In this document: one piece after another, positions 10,309-20,217 of the stretch
Position numbering within the stretch: the first letter of the stretch is position 1
Layout: each line of letters opens with the position of its first letter
Program-made: the position numbers and the translations under genes
NCBI RefSeq assembly: GCF_025399195.1
Contig: NW_026252197.1
Coordinates: forward strand, 1-26,441
DNA from: Umbelopsis ramanniana AG
Lineage: Eukaryota; Mucoromycota; Umbelopsidomycetes; Umbelopsidales; Umbelopsidaceae
Direction of reading: 5' to 3'
DNA length: 26,441 nucleotides
The notes under the pieces: generated by a model
What the model saw: only the letters and a program-made list of their open reading frames with translations
What the model was told of the DNA's origin: nothing
Database searches by the model: none

Positions 10309-11086
10309 ACATCCATTGACAAGCAAGAATGGCATCCGATCATTTAGAAAGAAGCAACTCAGTGGGCAGCCAAAGTGGAAGTCCAAAATTATCACAACAA
10401 ACAAAAACAACAACGCTAATACCTTTAGTCAGTATTCTACATATTAAAATCATGTACATTGCATCACACTGCATAAAACCGATTTCAATCATCACTTGTA
10501 ATTATGTAGCGAATATGTGAGACGTTAGCGTACATTTCAGTATTGAAGAATGGTTTTGAAAAAAAAAATGTGGTGAATCCGTTTCTGGATGGAAAATATG
10601 TAAGCAAAAAGAGACATGCATCAACGCTACTCTACTTACTATCAATCGGGCATCATCAAACTGCGTGATTGTTGACCCCATATAGACACGAATGTTGAAA
10701 AATAGATATCGAGGAAGTCACAGCTGATGACGATCCATCTCCAGAGGAGTATAAACCGGGTTTGCGAGTCGTCTTGCGTACCTCAACGAGCTATTTCTAC
10801 TATGCTTCACAACAAGGGAGCGCCATCCAACCCAAGTGGTGGAAGTGAAAGGAATCCATTGTTAAGTCTACTACTGTAAATAAGAATCAAACTACTAAAC
10901 AATGTGGTGCGTGAGCGACGAGAAAACATACTCAGAACCAAGAAAGTGCGATACGCCTCTTTGGCTTGAATGTGCTTGTACCACCACCTGGCGTTTTTTT
11001 GTATTATTCCGACCGAACCGCGCAGCCTTTAGTTATAAATATACGAAGGAGACTTTGAGTCTGAGGTCTTCTTCTTACGATACCCT
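10309..11086. other. Intergenic region after the chitin synthase
   Basis: 778 bp. The first 110 bp after the synthase stop contain a Ser/Gln/Thr-rich open frame (from the ATG at 10329) in another phase. It resembles a low-complexity tail but has no splice connection. The rest is AT-rich upstream sequence of the first lyase-like gene. I see no other gene. Confidence 0.4.
11033..11043 (+). promoter_or_regulatory. TATA box of lyase-like gene A
   Basis: TTATAAATATA lies 54 bp upstream of the first ATG (11087). Gene B has a TATA element at nearly the same distance. Confidence 0.55.
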
Positions 11087-12760
11087 ATGATGGTCATGAA
11101 TCTGGTTACCGCGTTTCTAATACACATGGTTGTCGTCTTCAAGTTGGTTCGCGCCGGCATCCTTGATATACCTCCGGCCAATACAGTCCCAACGCCGATC
11201 AGCTTCTCCAACTACACCGTTGAATGGAAAGACTTGGATATCATATTAGAGAATGCTGAATATTATCGACGATTTCAGTACCATTTGAGCCAGTCAAACG
11301 ATACTCGCCCTCGTACAAATGCACCCCATGCTGTTTACGATAGATTGAAATCGCTTGCCGACCAGGCACTTGTAAAACCTCTATACACCGTTACTAGCAA
11401 GCCATTCCTTCCACCGTCCGGCGATAAAAGAGACTTGTAGGTTGACTCCTTTTCAAATTTGTGCTTGGCATTCATTGAAAATTTCGTCCCAGGATCACCT
11501 ATGCTCCTTACTGGTGGCCTGCACCAGACTGTAACGCTAATGATAATACCAACGACTGTCCCTACATTCGGATAGACGGCAAAGTCAATCCAGATGTTTA
11601 CAAGCTGGATGATCAAAGGCACTTGGAGTCAGTAACGTTGGATAGTGAAATCTTGGCGATGGCCAGTGTGGTCTTCGATGATGACGTTTATTCTCAGAAG
11701 GCAGCGGATATGCTTCGATACTTCTTCTTAAATGAAGGTGAGAGCTCTGAGAATATGATGAAAGTAGAACGACCTGAATGTATATTCACGTGTAAACATG
11801 CACTTTGTAAAGAGACCAAAATGAATCCAAATTTCGAGTATAGTCAAATTATTCGTGGTAACGGTAAAACAGCCTCGCACACTGGTCGCTCTACTGGTGT
11901 TATCATTGCAAGATGTTTGGTTGGACCCATTCGCGCTATCAAATTTTTGCAACTTCGCAATTCTTACGCGTGGAGCCATAGCGACACAGCAGGCATGATC
12001 AGTTGGTATAAATTATAGTGAAATTACCGGTGTTCAGTGGACAATAGCTTTTGTATGTTTACCTATGCTCAACAACAGGTACAAAGAATTGCACAATTGG
12101 ATGATTCATGATACGGTACGTGCTTCTGGGCGAGGAGGTAGAGATGGTTTTACTTGAGTAATGGTACTATTTATATTGCGGGAATGCCTTATCCATCATC
12201 ATGGCCAGCTCACCTTATCAACACAAATGTTTCAGCTTCCCATCCAAGAGAGTAAATCCAAAAACAACCATCTGACTTATTTTATCACGACTTTGATCAC
12301 CATCAGCGATTTCATTGGAGACTTCCGCACAATTGAAGACAGAGTCAACACTTTCTTCGCATACAGTCTGGCTGAACAGATTAAGGTCGATGGAGTTCAA
12401 CCTATAGAAGAAGGTCGTACTTTGCCATATCATTACACTACCTTCAATCTCGATGGTTTGGTTTACCTGGCCGCGTTTGTATCACGAAGTGATCCTCCAC
12501 TCATAGAAAATGCTTGGAATCGTACTGGAAGTTCTATTGTTCGAGCCGTTAACCGACTCATAGATGTTGCACGAGGAAATGAAGGGCGAATTGAGCCAGG
12601 TGCAGATTTGTCTGATGCTGATATCGCTGTTAGAGCAGTCGGCATGAGATATCCAGAACTGTACTGTGGAAAATACCACGCTAACCAGCACCGTAATGAC
12701 CCTTATCTTAATCTTTGGCCGCTTTGGACTCCTCGTCAACTGTGGTACTGCTTTCAATAG
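11087..12760 (+). CDS. Secreted alginate/uronan lyase superfamily protein, copy A, five exons
   Basis: A putative polysaccharide lyase with the alginate-lyase (alpha/alpha toroid) fold. Exons are 11087-11436, 11493-11737, 11813-12005, 12079-12115 and 12236-12760, giving 449 aa. Residues 1-23 form a probable signal peptide (FLIHMVVVFKLVRA, then Gly); ATGs at 11087, 11090 and 11096 are all possible starts. Superfamily segments are PFLPPSGDKRDL, YAPYWWP, DGKVNPDVYKL and RGNGKTASHTGRSTG. Asn-Asn-His at 285-287 (NNHLTYF) matches the catalytic NNH of characterised PL5 alginate lyases. Arg336 and His341-Tyr342 (RTLPYHY) lie where a further catalytic Arg and Tyr are expected, though this needs an alignment. 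Intron 3 has a weak donor (GTATAA). Substrate is unknown: glucuronic-acid polymers of mucoralean walls, algal alginate or bacterial alginate are candidates. It is a tandem paralog of copy B with identical exon phases. Confidence 0.85.
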
Positions 12761-13000
12761 CTCACAAATTGGTCGACCACCTCGCATTGATCTAATAGAT
12801 ATACCTCGGTGCGATAATCTTAATCAGGCGTTGTTTACAAGAACATCATATCATTTTACACGTTGAATACTTGGGCATTGCTTAGTGAGCTGTACTATGC
12901 ATATCTTCCTTGGATGATAATGCTGAACGTCCTCCAATGCCAGCCAATTAGATGAACAGTATGTACAGACAATATTGTAATATTAGTAGAAATGGTAACA

Positions 13001-13006
13001 AATAAA
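13001..13006 (+). terminator. AATAAA candidate poly(A) signal after lyase-like gene A
   Basis: AATAAA lies about 240 bp after the gene A stop, within AT-rich sequence. It is the first canonical hexamer downstream on this strand. Confidence 0.3.
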
Positions 13007-13083
13007 GCCAAACGGTATAGATATTTTTACACTCTTCATCTATAACCCCAGCAAAGCAGGTTGATATCACACCAAAGTCTCTG

Positions 13084-13585
13084 TTACTTCTCAGTGTAGC
13101 CGCCACGCCGGATAAAATTGCGTAATACTAGGCTTCCTATGCTGGCTGTGTCTCCTCAAGTTGGTTTCACAGCAAAGCAAACTGGCAGGTTGAGTTTTTC
13201 TTCACTCATTAAGCAGGAGTCAATACCGTGTGGTCTACCAATTATAGAGTATAGCAACTTTGCGCGCGCTGTTTGTTTGCTTAAAGCTAATGTTGCAAAT
13301 TCAGGCATCGTGCACAGGATATGACTACAATTCTGAGTGTTCAACAGCACTCTTACAAGCGAGTTCGTTATGGTAATAGTATCAAAGATAGCAGTATGGT
13401 GTTCCCGGGTACAATTCGGTATTAGAAACTCTACTGCTCGCATAGAAATAATGGTCAATCAACAAGTACAGCCTTAGAATAACTTCAAAAGGCAGTGACA
13501 GCTCCGTTATACTATACGTATAGACCATAAAATCTTGTTTAATCCGAAATCCGTAGGCTTGTAGTGCCTTCCAAAGACCGGGCAC
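13084..13585 (-). pseudogene. Possible decayed coding relic of unknown family
   Basis: Three minus-strand pieces run on from each other and look coding. An open frame from the ATG at 13585 runs to 13382. A second frame, from about 13458, runs to a TGA at 13156-13158. The same frame then stays open after that TGA to a TAA at 13084-13086, with a sensible-looking segment (GSLVLRNFIRRGGYTEK). This is what a gene with one frameshift and one in-frame stop would look like. I do not recognise the protein and see no catalytic motif, terminal repeat or target duplication, so a transposon origin is unproven. Chance open frames or an intron-bearing small gene are alternatives. Confidence 0.25.
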
Positions 13586-14164
13586 CTTTCGGTGAGCTCA
13601 TTACTAGCAGACTGTGGCGCCTCCGCGATCGTGCGACACTGTGGGGAAATGGGTGGGAGTAATTTGCCTTGAACAGTTACCAGGATAATTAAGATTCTTG
13701 AGTAACAGAGTTCAATTTCACTCCATACTAATTTGTCTGCAAACCTGCATTATGCTTCGCTTTCATAAGTGTGCTAGAGTTATAATCACTACAATAGATG
13801 AAGCTCGTACATAGATGGTATGAGCAATCGCTGTCATAGCTAGTCACCTTGATGAGATTTGATGTTCAAAGAATGAGCTTCATAAAGGTTGTTTCATGCA
13901 AGTCACGGAGTGACCGATTCAGATCTCCATTTTTGAGTTAAATTTCGCTGTGAACAGACGAAATATCAAGAAGAATGAAAGAAAGCCGCCGGCAATGTCG
14001 TTGGGAAGCCTCCCACCAGCCTGAGCAGAAATGGAAAATGTGCCTTTCTTAGTTAAGGCTTGGTGAACAAGGAAAAAATACCGGAACCCCACTTTTTCAG
14101 ATCGCTTTGTACGACTTTCCAGCTGTTGCTTTACAAGGGCATTGGTTACAAGGGTACATCTGTC

Positions 14165-14174
14165 ATATATAAAA
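14165..14174 (+). promoter_or_regulatory. TATA box of lyase-like gene B
   Basis: ATATATAAAA lies 56 bp upstream of the ATG at 14221, the same arrangement as in gene A. Confidence 0.6.
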
Positions 14175-14220
14175 GATTGGAAATCGCTGATCCTTTCACA
14201 TACAATAATACTAGAACAGC

Positions 14221-15879
14221 ATGAAATTTATTCCTACCTTTCTGGCTCTCTCCGCTGCGGTTGCCCACTTGGCTCAGGCTGATCTGATCGCGCCAGCATT
14301 GACTCCTGTGGTGCCAACTCCCATTAGTTTCTCCAACTACACTTTAGAATGGAAGAGCCTGTCAACTATCGTAGAAAACGCTGCCATCTATCGTGTCTTC
14401 CATGCAAAAAATAAGGGTTCCAGTCATGGTAAACTTAGCGTACCACATCCAGTGTACCAAACGTTGAAGGATCTGGCGGACGAAGCAGTTGCAAAGCCTT
14501 TATACACCATTGTCAATAAGCCCTTCCTCCCTCCTTCTGGTGACAAGCGAGACTGGTAGGTATATCTAAGGTAGCGTTTAATTCATAAATCGGCCACTAA
14601 GTATCTTTCTCAAGGCTATCGTACGCCCCTTACTGGTGGCCGTCTCCATCTTGCAATGCCACTGACAAGAACAACGACTGTGCATTCATTCAAATGGATG
14701 GTCAAGTCAATCCGGATGTGTATAAGCTGAACGATCAACGATACTTGGAGTATGTCAGTCTCGACACTGAGACACTCGCTATGGCCAGCTTGGTGTTCGA
14801 CGACGACTCATATGGTCAGAAAGCGACAGATATGCTTCGGTACTTCTTTTTGAATAATGGTGAGTGCTTATTTGGCTAGGAAGAATGGAGATTATGTACA
14901 TATGAATGTGGGAGTCAATTGACTAACTTGACTACAGCAACCAGAATGAACCCCAACCTCGAGTATGGCCAAATCATTCGTGGTAACGGTAAATCAGCAA
15001 CCCATATAGGTCGTGCTGAGGGTATCATCAGTGCTAGAGCATTGGTGAGTCCCATCAGAGCTGTCAAGATACTCCAGCTTGCTAAAGCCCGTGCATGGAA
15101 GAAGAATGACACCGCTGGCATGGTTGACTGGTAAGCATCAGTATACTGAATTTTGGTGATTACGGTTTCAAGCTAATACAATTTTCACCAGGTATTCACA
15201 ATTCCATGACTGGTTGATTGAAGACAAGGTTCGTATCTCCGTTGCGGAAGCGGAATTCGCCATTACTTAGCTTTAATTTGCCAAACCTTTATTCTAACCA
15301 TGCTTACATCTCCACACTATGATATCAATGCATTTCCATTAGATCGCCGTTGATGAAAGCAACACCAAGAACAATCACTTGACTTACTATACCAATACAT
15401 TGACTACCATTAGTGACTTCATTGGAAACTATAGCACTATTGAGAGTAGAGTCACTGCCTTTTTCAAGGATGACTTGCCCGGACAAATCACGGCAAACGG
15501 AACTCAACCATTGGAAGAAATTCGAACATTGCCATTCCATTATTCTGCCTTCAACTTGGAAGCCTTGACTTATATGGCCAATTTCGTGTCTCAGAAAGAT
15601 CCTCTCAGTCATGGTCCATATATCTCTAATGCTTGGAACCAAACAGGCGATTCTATCATCTCTGCTGTGAATCGATTGATCGATGTTGTACGAGGTACTG
15701 AAGGACAAATTGAACCTGGAGCAGATTTAAGCGAGGCCGATTACTCTGTTCGAGCAGTTGGTATTCAATACCCAAAGCTGTACTGTAACAAATACCATGC
15801 CATTCAGAATCATACTGTGCCTTATCTTAACCTTTGGCCACTCTGGACGCCTCGTCTACTTTGGGATTGCTTCAACTAA
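14221..15879 (+). CDS. Secreted alginate/uronan lyase superfamily protein, copy B, five exons
   Basis: Paralog of copy A. Exons are 14221-14555, 14615-14859, 14938-15130, 15192-15228 and 15343-15879, giving 448 aa. The three internal exons (245, 193 and 37 bp) have exactly the same lengths as in copy A. A clear signal peptide (MKFIPTFLALSAAVAHLAQA, then Asp) directs secretion. Superfamily segments are PFLPPSGDKRDWLSYAPYWW, DGQVNPDVYKLNDQRYLE, GQIIRGNGKSATHIGRAEG, and NNH at 280-282 (NNHLTYY). RTLPFHY (Arg331, His336, Tyr337) and a C-terminal YLNLWPLWTPR segment also match copy A. The retained NNH suggests a working lyase acting by beta-elimination on a uronic-acid polymer. The substrate cannot be read from the sequence. 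The start is the only ATG before the signal peptide, 56 bp after a TATA box; an AATAAA follows 88 bp after the stop. Confidence 0.88.
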
Positions 15880-16182
15880 TCTCATGTAACTGAATGACTG
15901 CATTGCTCTGGCAGGAACAGAAAACAATATCGGAGGTCTTCATATGTATTCAAATAATTTATGTTCAATAAAAAAAAATCCGTGCTTGATAGCGCGAGTG
16001 CATCAAAATGTTTCTGGAACCAGTCACTATGACCTATAGCTTTACCATATTCGGCATTACCGCATTTGCAGGATCCCTCAATCACTTCTTTTTTGCATAC
16101 TCTTCAATATACCGACAAATTCCAGTGAAAGCGCGAACTTTTGCAGTCATTGTGGCCTTTGTAAATACCTAATACTTCCCAT
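15880..16182. other. Intergenic region between lyase-like gene B and the DysF gene
   Basis: 303 bp holding the gene B 3' end with its AATAAA and the upstream region of the DysF gene. No TATA box stands out and no gene is seen. Confidence 0.4.
15967..15972 (+). terminator. AATAAA poly(A) signal of lyase-like gene B
   Basis: AATAAA, embedded in AATAAAAAAAA, lies 88 bp after the gene B stop. Confidence 0.5.
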
Positions 16183-17737
16183 ATGATGACGGATACCCTT
16201 CATGTGAGTCTACCTGGGAACATACATATCTTACTCTGTACAGTGCTTATTCTCCTAATTCACACATGCTTCATTGTCATATCTAGATTGCGCATGCGGA
16301 CAGGGCATCAACAGCTTCTAAGACTCCTTCACTCAGTATACAGCGACAAAATGGTGCCCCATCCTTACAGTCTGGAATGTCACGGACTCCCGAGCCTTCC
16401 ATTATTGACAATCTTCGCTTAAATGAAGCAATGACTGTCTCCTCCAGCAGCAGTTCCGAACAATACGACGACGAATATGAGTATGACGTTTTATATGAAT
16501 GTCAGAGAGGGTAGGAAAAGCGCCATTGAATGAAGCCCGACTTGATTAGACTGGTCATTTACTGTTTTTTTCCATTCAGATCATGGACGTTTGGTTACAG
16601 CTCCAAAAGGTATTTATGGATCTATGTAGTTGTGTTCAATGCAAACCACATTCACTAATATAAAAATCTTTCATAGTCTTCTACAATTCGATCCAAGTCC
16701 TTGGTGTGATCGTAATATGAAGTAACTTGTTTGTTCATTGCAATCCTCTGGACAGGTACAAAGCAACATGTGCTTACTCTTCATTTTACCCTTTAGATAT
16801 ACTCCTATGGACATCCATACGTATGCACTCCCTAATCCAATGTGGCAATGGGTAAGTGTCCTTTTCAATCATCAGAACTCACTTTTGTTGCGGATCAGGA
16901 AGAACCAAACAAGCCATTGACTTTTTTTTGTCTACCAGGTGAACAAAGACTGGTTAGCGGATATGACTGGAGATGTCGATGAATCAGGATGGGAATACGC
17001 TTTTCGATTCCATGGATCAACATGGCATGGTGAGCTATCAAAAAATCAACTCTAGCTGCAAACATCATCGTGTAGCTTATTGCTGAACATTGTTTAGGCA
17101 ACTACAAGCATTTTCGGTCATTTGCACGACGACGAAAATGGATCCGATTGAGAAGACGAAGAATGATAGAGGATGATAAATCATACCACAGTAACGATGC
17201 TGTTTCCATCCACACAGCTTCCATACCCGAAAATGAAGAGTCAGCCCAAGGAATTGAAGAAAGAGAGAACAAGCTATACGAACGCCTTAAAAAATGTCGT
17301 TTGGATCGTGAACGCCTAAAAGTTGTAGACGATATCTTGCAAGAGAATGATACCCAACTGGAAATGATCCAGGCGAAGGTGAATAAGCCGTTAATTGGAG
17401 AGAGATTGAAAGTAATATGCTTAACGTTGACACTCTTTTTCAGATGAACGACTACATGCAATTATTTGATTTTGAAGATTCCCGTCGCAAATTTGCACTG
17501 GTAAGTTGCTCTCTATCATTACAACTCTTTTGCTTGCTCATGATGCGAACTTTCGTTGCTATTTAGCTTTTGCTCAGCAAACAAACATCAAATCAAACCA
17601 CATCGCAAAGTCGTACTGTGAAATTATCCGAAGGAGAGGAGGAGGCGTTAGGCTCGGTGGGCTTTTATTCCAATGTCAAGGCGATCAGCAACCAGCTTTC
17701 CGATAAGTATAAAGACAAAGGAAAAGAAAAAGCATGA
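16183..17737 (+). CDS. DysF (peroxin/ferlin) domain protein with micro-exons, nine exons
   Basis: Probable membrane-contact or peroxisome/prospore-membrane-type protein carrying one dysferlin (DysF) domain. Exons are 16183-16203, 16287-16510, 16580-16609, 16677-16721, 16797-16851, 16939-17029, 17098-17411, 17444-17500 and 17567-17737; every junction is GT-AG and in phase, giving 335 aa. The N-terminus is Ser/Thr-rich with an acidic Asp/Glu/Tyr stretch. The DysF core follows: YECQRGSWTFGYSSKSLLQF, WQWVNKDWLADM, then VDESGWEYAFRFHGSTWHG (about 139-156) and FRSFARRRKWIRLRRRR (about 161-177). The rest is charged and probably coiled coil (about 205-280), ending in a basic Lys/Glu tail. No membrane segments or Pex24-type region are visible, so it is closer in layout to yeast Spo73 than to Pex30-32. 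The first 7-residue exon is the least certain part. Confidence 0.8.
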
Positions 17738-17822
17738 GTGATACATAGGCGTAGTACTGTACAAAAGTTGGATTAAGAACAAAACAAACGAGTGTTTCGT
17801 AACGGAATCAATGTAAAGGCAA

Positions 17823-17828
17823 AATAAA
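17823..17828 (+). terminator. AATAAA poly(A) signal of the DysF gene
   Basis: AATAAA lies 86 bp after the DysF stop. It sits only 68 bp from the convergent NELF-B stop codon, so the two 3' UTRs probably overlap. Confidence 0.4.
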
Positions 17829-17895
17829 CGAGCTGGACAATTCGATATTACTAGAAGCAAATAGCGCTTATTGAGTCTGTTTGCGAGGGACCAAG

Positions 17896-20217
17896 TCACT
17901 CCTCCATGGGGTCGTCTTTTGTTGAATCTGGCTTGCTTTCTGGAGTAGCACCACCGTCTGAGCCAGATTTATCGGCACCAACCGACGCTCTCAAGAACTG
18001 CAGAACCGCAGGAGGGGTTATACCGTACTGGCCATCAAAGTTCTTGTGCGACTTTTCTAGGAGACCGTGATATGCGTCATAAAACTCTTTGTTGCTCTAA
18101 AAAAGGTATCAGTGTGTTAGTTTCCAATTGCACTTATCGCATTCAGCCCATCAGCACCTCTTACCTTTGCGCTGGCAAGATCAAGCTGGCTGCATGTGGT
18201 GTTAGCCCAACTTTCAATGATGGTAATTTGATCGCCAAGAGAGTTAGCCATCTTGGGCTCATAATAGTCACTAAACATTTGAATGATCTGCAAATGAACT
18301 GAGGTATCCCATGAAGCTGAGGCCAGCAAGAAGTTGTCCATTATGATCGACCGCCAGCGGCTATTGAGCACACATTTTCCAAGGTGATGGCGAATTAATA
18401 AATTGATAAATGTCGTGTAAAAACTCTGGTAGGTGTAGGTATGCAAAACGTTTTCATCCGAGGTTGGTAAAGACGCCGTGATATGTTTAAGACATCGAGC
18501 AAGAGAGTGAATGTCGCCCTCAATTGTACGTTCCAAGACATATTGGCAAAATACATCACGGGCGATTTCGTCGTTGGGAAGCATGGCATCAATTACTTGA
18601 GCATCTTTGGATTCCATATCTCGATCGGTATCAATGCCAGCTTCTGTGTCATATTGTTCTTCCAAGATAAGTGACCCAATGGTATTCCAAAGCTGGGAAT
18701 ATACCTCCCGATCCATCTTTGGTGGTTTATATTTCCCTGACATAGCAATGTTATGTGCATGATGGCCGAGGTTTAGCATTCTAGCTGCCCATTGCCATTG
18801 TTCTTCCAAATTTTGCGGTGCCTGGCCGACCCATGAGGTTTAGTGAAATTGTCAAGGTGGCTTTCCACACGTTTTGAACCGACTTACGTTCTCATCTACA
18901 CTCATACGAATCCATTTGACGATGAATTTGGATAACAATTCAGTTGTAGCAGGGTCCATCAAAATCAAGGCGAAGTCTCTACAAAAGTGAAAATAAGAGA
19001 ATACCAGTTAGTTCAATCCTTATTGAAATGCGGAGATGGTCTTCAAGATCACCTTTAACCATGGAGATGGATACTTACGCATAAAGCTTAGGCTCCCGTT
19101 TTGCATCATCAAAACATTCACGAATCTTGTTGATTCGAGCTGTGTCCAAGGATTGATTCCGAATGCAGGTATTGAGTGTCCATGTAAGTTTGTGGCATGG
19201 GTCTCTATCGTATATCTAGACAATTGGAAATTAGTTTGAGCAATGATTTGTGAAGTCCTATCTAAAGTAGACAATGTACTAACCTCTCGTACATCATCCT
19301 CATGTAGTCGCATAAGTACATCAAATTTGAGAGTGGACAGGATGGGATGTGGGGTTGATAAGAAGACAATTCTGATCATTTCTGTAAACATCGTGTACAA
19401 CTTCACGTCTCTACCAATGATCTCGATCAACTGCTGCACAACGGGATGTTGCCGACTGAGAAAATGATAAATGAGTTAAGTACTCGGCACTACATGCGTT
19501 TACTAACATGTTTTCTTACGGCTTACCGCTCTTTTAGGACCTCAGATACCCGCTCTGGTTTTGAATTTCTCAGCATCAATTGCAACTTAGTGTCGTGGTG
19601 GTAAGTATTGAAGTATCGTAACAGATGTGTTTGAAAGAAAGCTTCATCCGATTTCCATATGCGTCGCTTGACACTCATAGGGCATTGCTATCATTGCCAG
19701 GTAAAATGATAGGTGAGAAAAGAACGGAAAACAATTGGTAATGACAGGGTGGGGGACACCTACTTCAAACAAAGCTGGATCCTCCTTCAGCATCTTTAAA
19801 ACATCATCATTGACATCGTCAGGATAGCGCTCCAATAAAGCCATAGGTATTGGTTGGAGTTGCGGAACCATTATGTGTGGCAGGGTTTGGTTTAACAGTT
19901 TGTGGAATCTGTTGAATGCGGAAATGGCTAGTTGTGAGTAAAACGAGGCATGACAGATAGAATAGGAGGGACATTAACAATGCATACTGCTCGACAGAGA
20001 ACTCCGGGTCGTTTATCTTGGCCAAAATGTTGCTTGTGATGGCACTTAGACACGCTTTGTGAACGTCGTGTCGTGTAAATCCTTGAAAGTCAAGCAGTGG
20101 GTACACGGCGCCGACATTGGGCAGATCCAGACCATGCTTAGACTGTACTTCGCTAATAACAGTCAGAGGATCATGCTGCGATAAGAGCGTCCTAATGTAC
20201 TCTGACGATTTGTCCAT
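17896..20217 (-). CDS. Negative elongation factor subunit B homolog (NELF-B/COBRA1), eight exons
   Basis: Homolog of the NELF subunit that, with NELF-A, NELF-C/D and NELF-E, stabilises promoter-proximally paused RNA polymerase II in animals. Exons are 20217-19979, 19908-19764, 19687-19527, 19455-19284, 19215-19079, 18978-18888, 18821-18165 and 18096-17896, all in phase, giving 600 aa against 580 in human NELF-B. Collinear matches to the family include PQLQPIPM (human SLQPVVM), SVKRRIWKSDEAFF (human EVKRQIWQDNQALF), GRDVKLYTM (human GKNVKLYDM), DVREIYDRDPCHKLTWTL (human DVGEICTVDPCHKFTWCL) and ALILMDPATTELL. The rest is predicted helical, as in the HEAT-like family fold, with an acidic Pro/Ser-rich tail. 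Intron 1 has a weaker donor (GTTAAT), but the join aligns to the human protein without a gap. The start is the ATG at 20217; there is no upstream in-frame ATG nearby. The 3' end converges with the DysF gene. Confidence 0.9.

Larger units (their letters stand above)
12761..14220. other. Long spacer between the two lyase-like genes
   Basis: 1460 bp. It contains the gene A 3' region, a coding-like but interrupted minus-strand stretch (listed separately at 13084-13585), and the gene B promoter. The remainder (13600-14150) shows no gene or repeat that I can recognise. Confidence 0.4.

Noticed and set aside
18072-19467. Several plus-strand frames inside the NELF-B gene
   Set aside because: They are antisense to confirmed exons and cross intron boundaries without any family resemblance.
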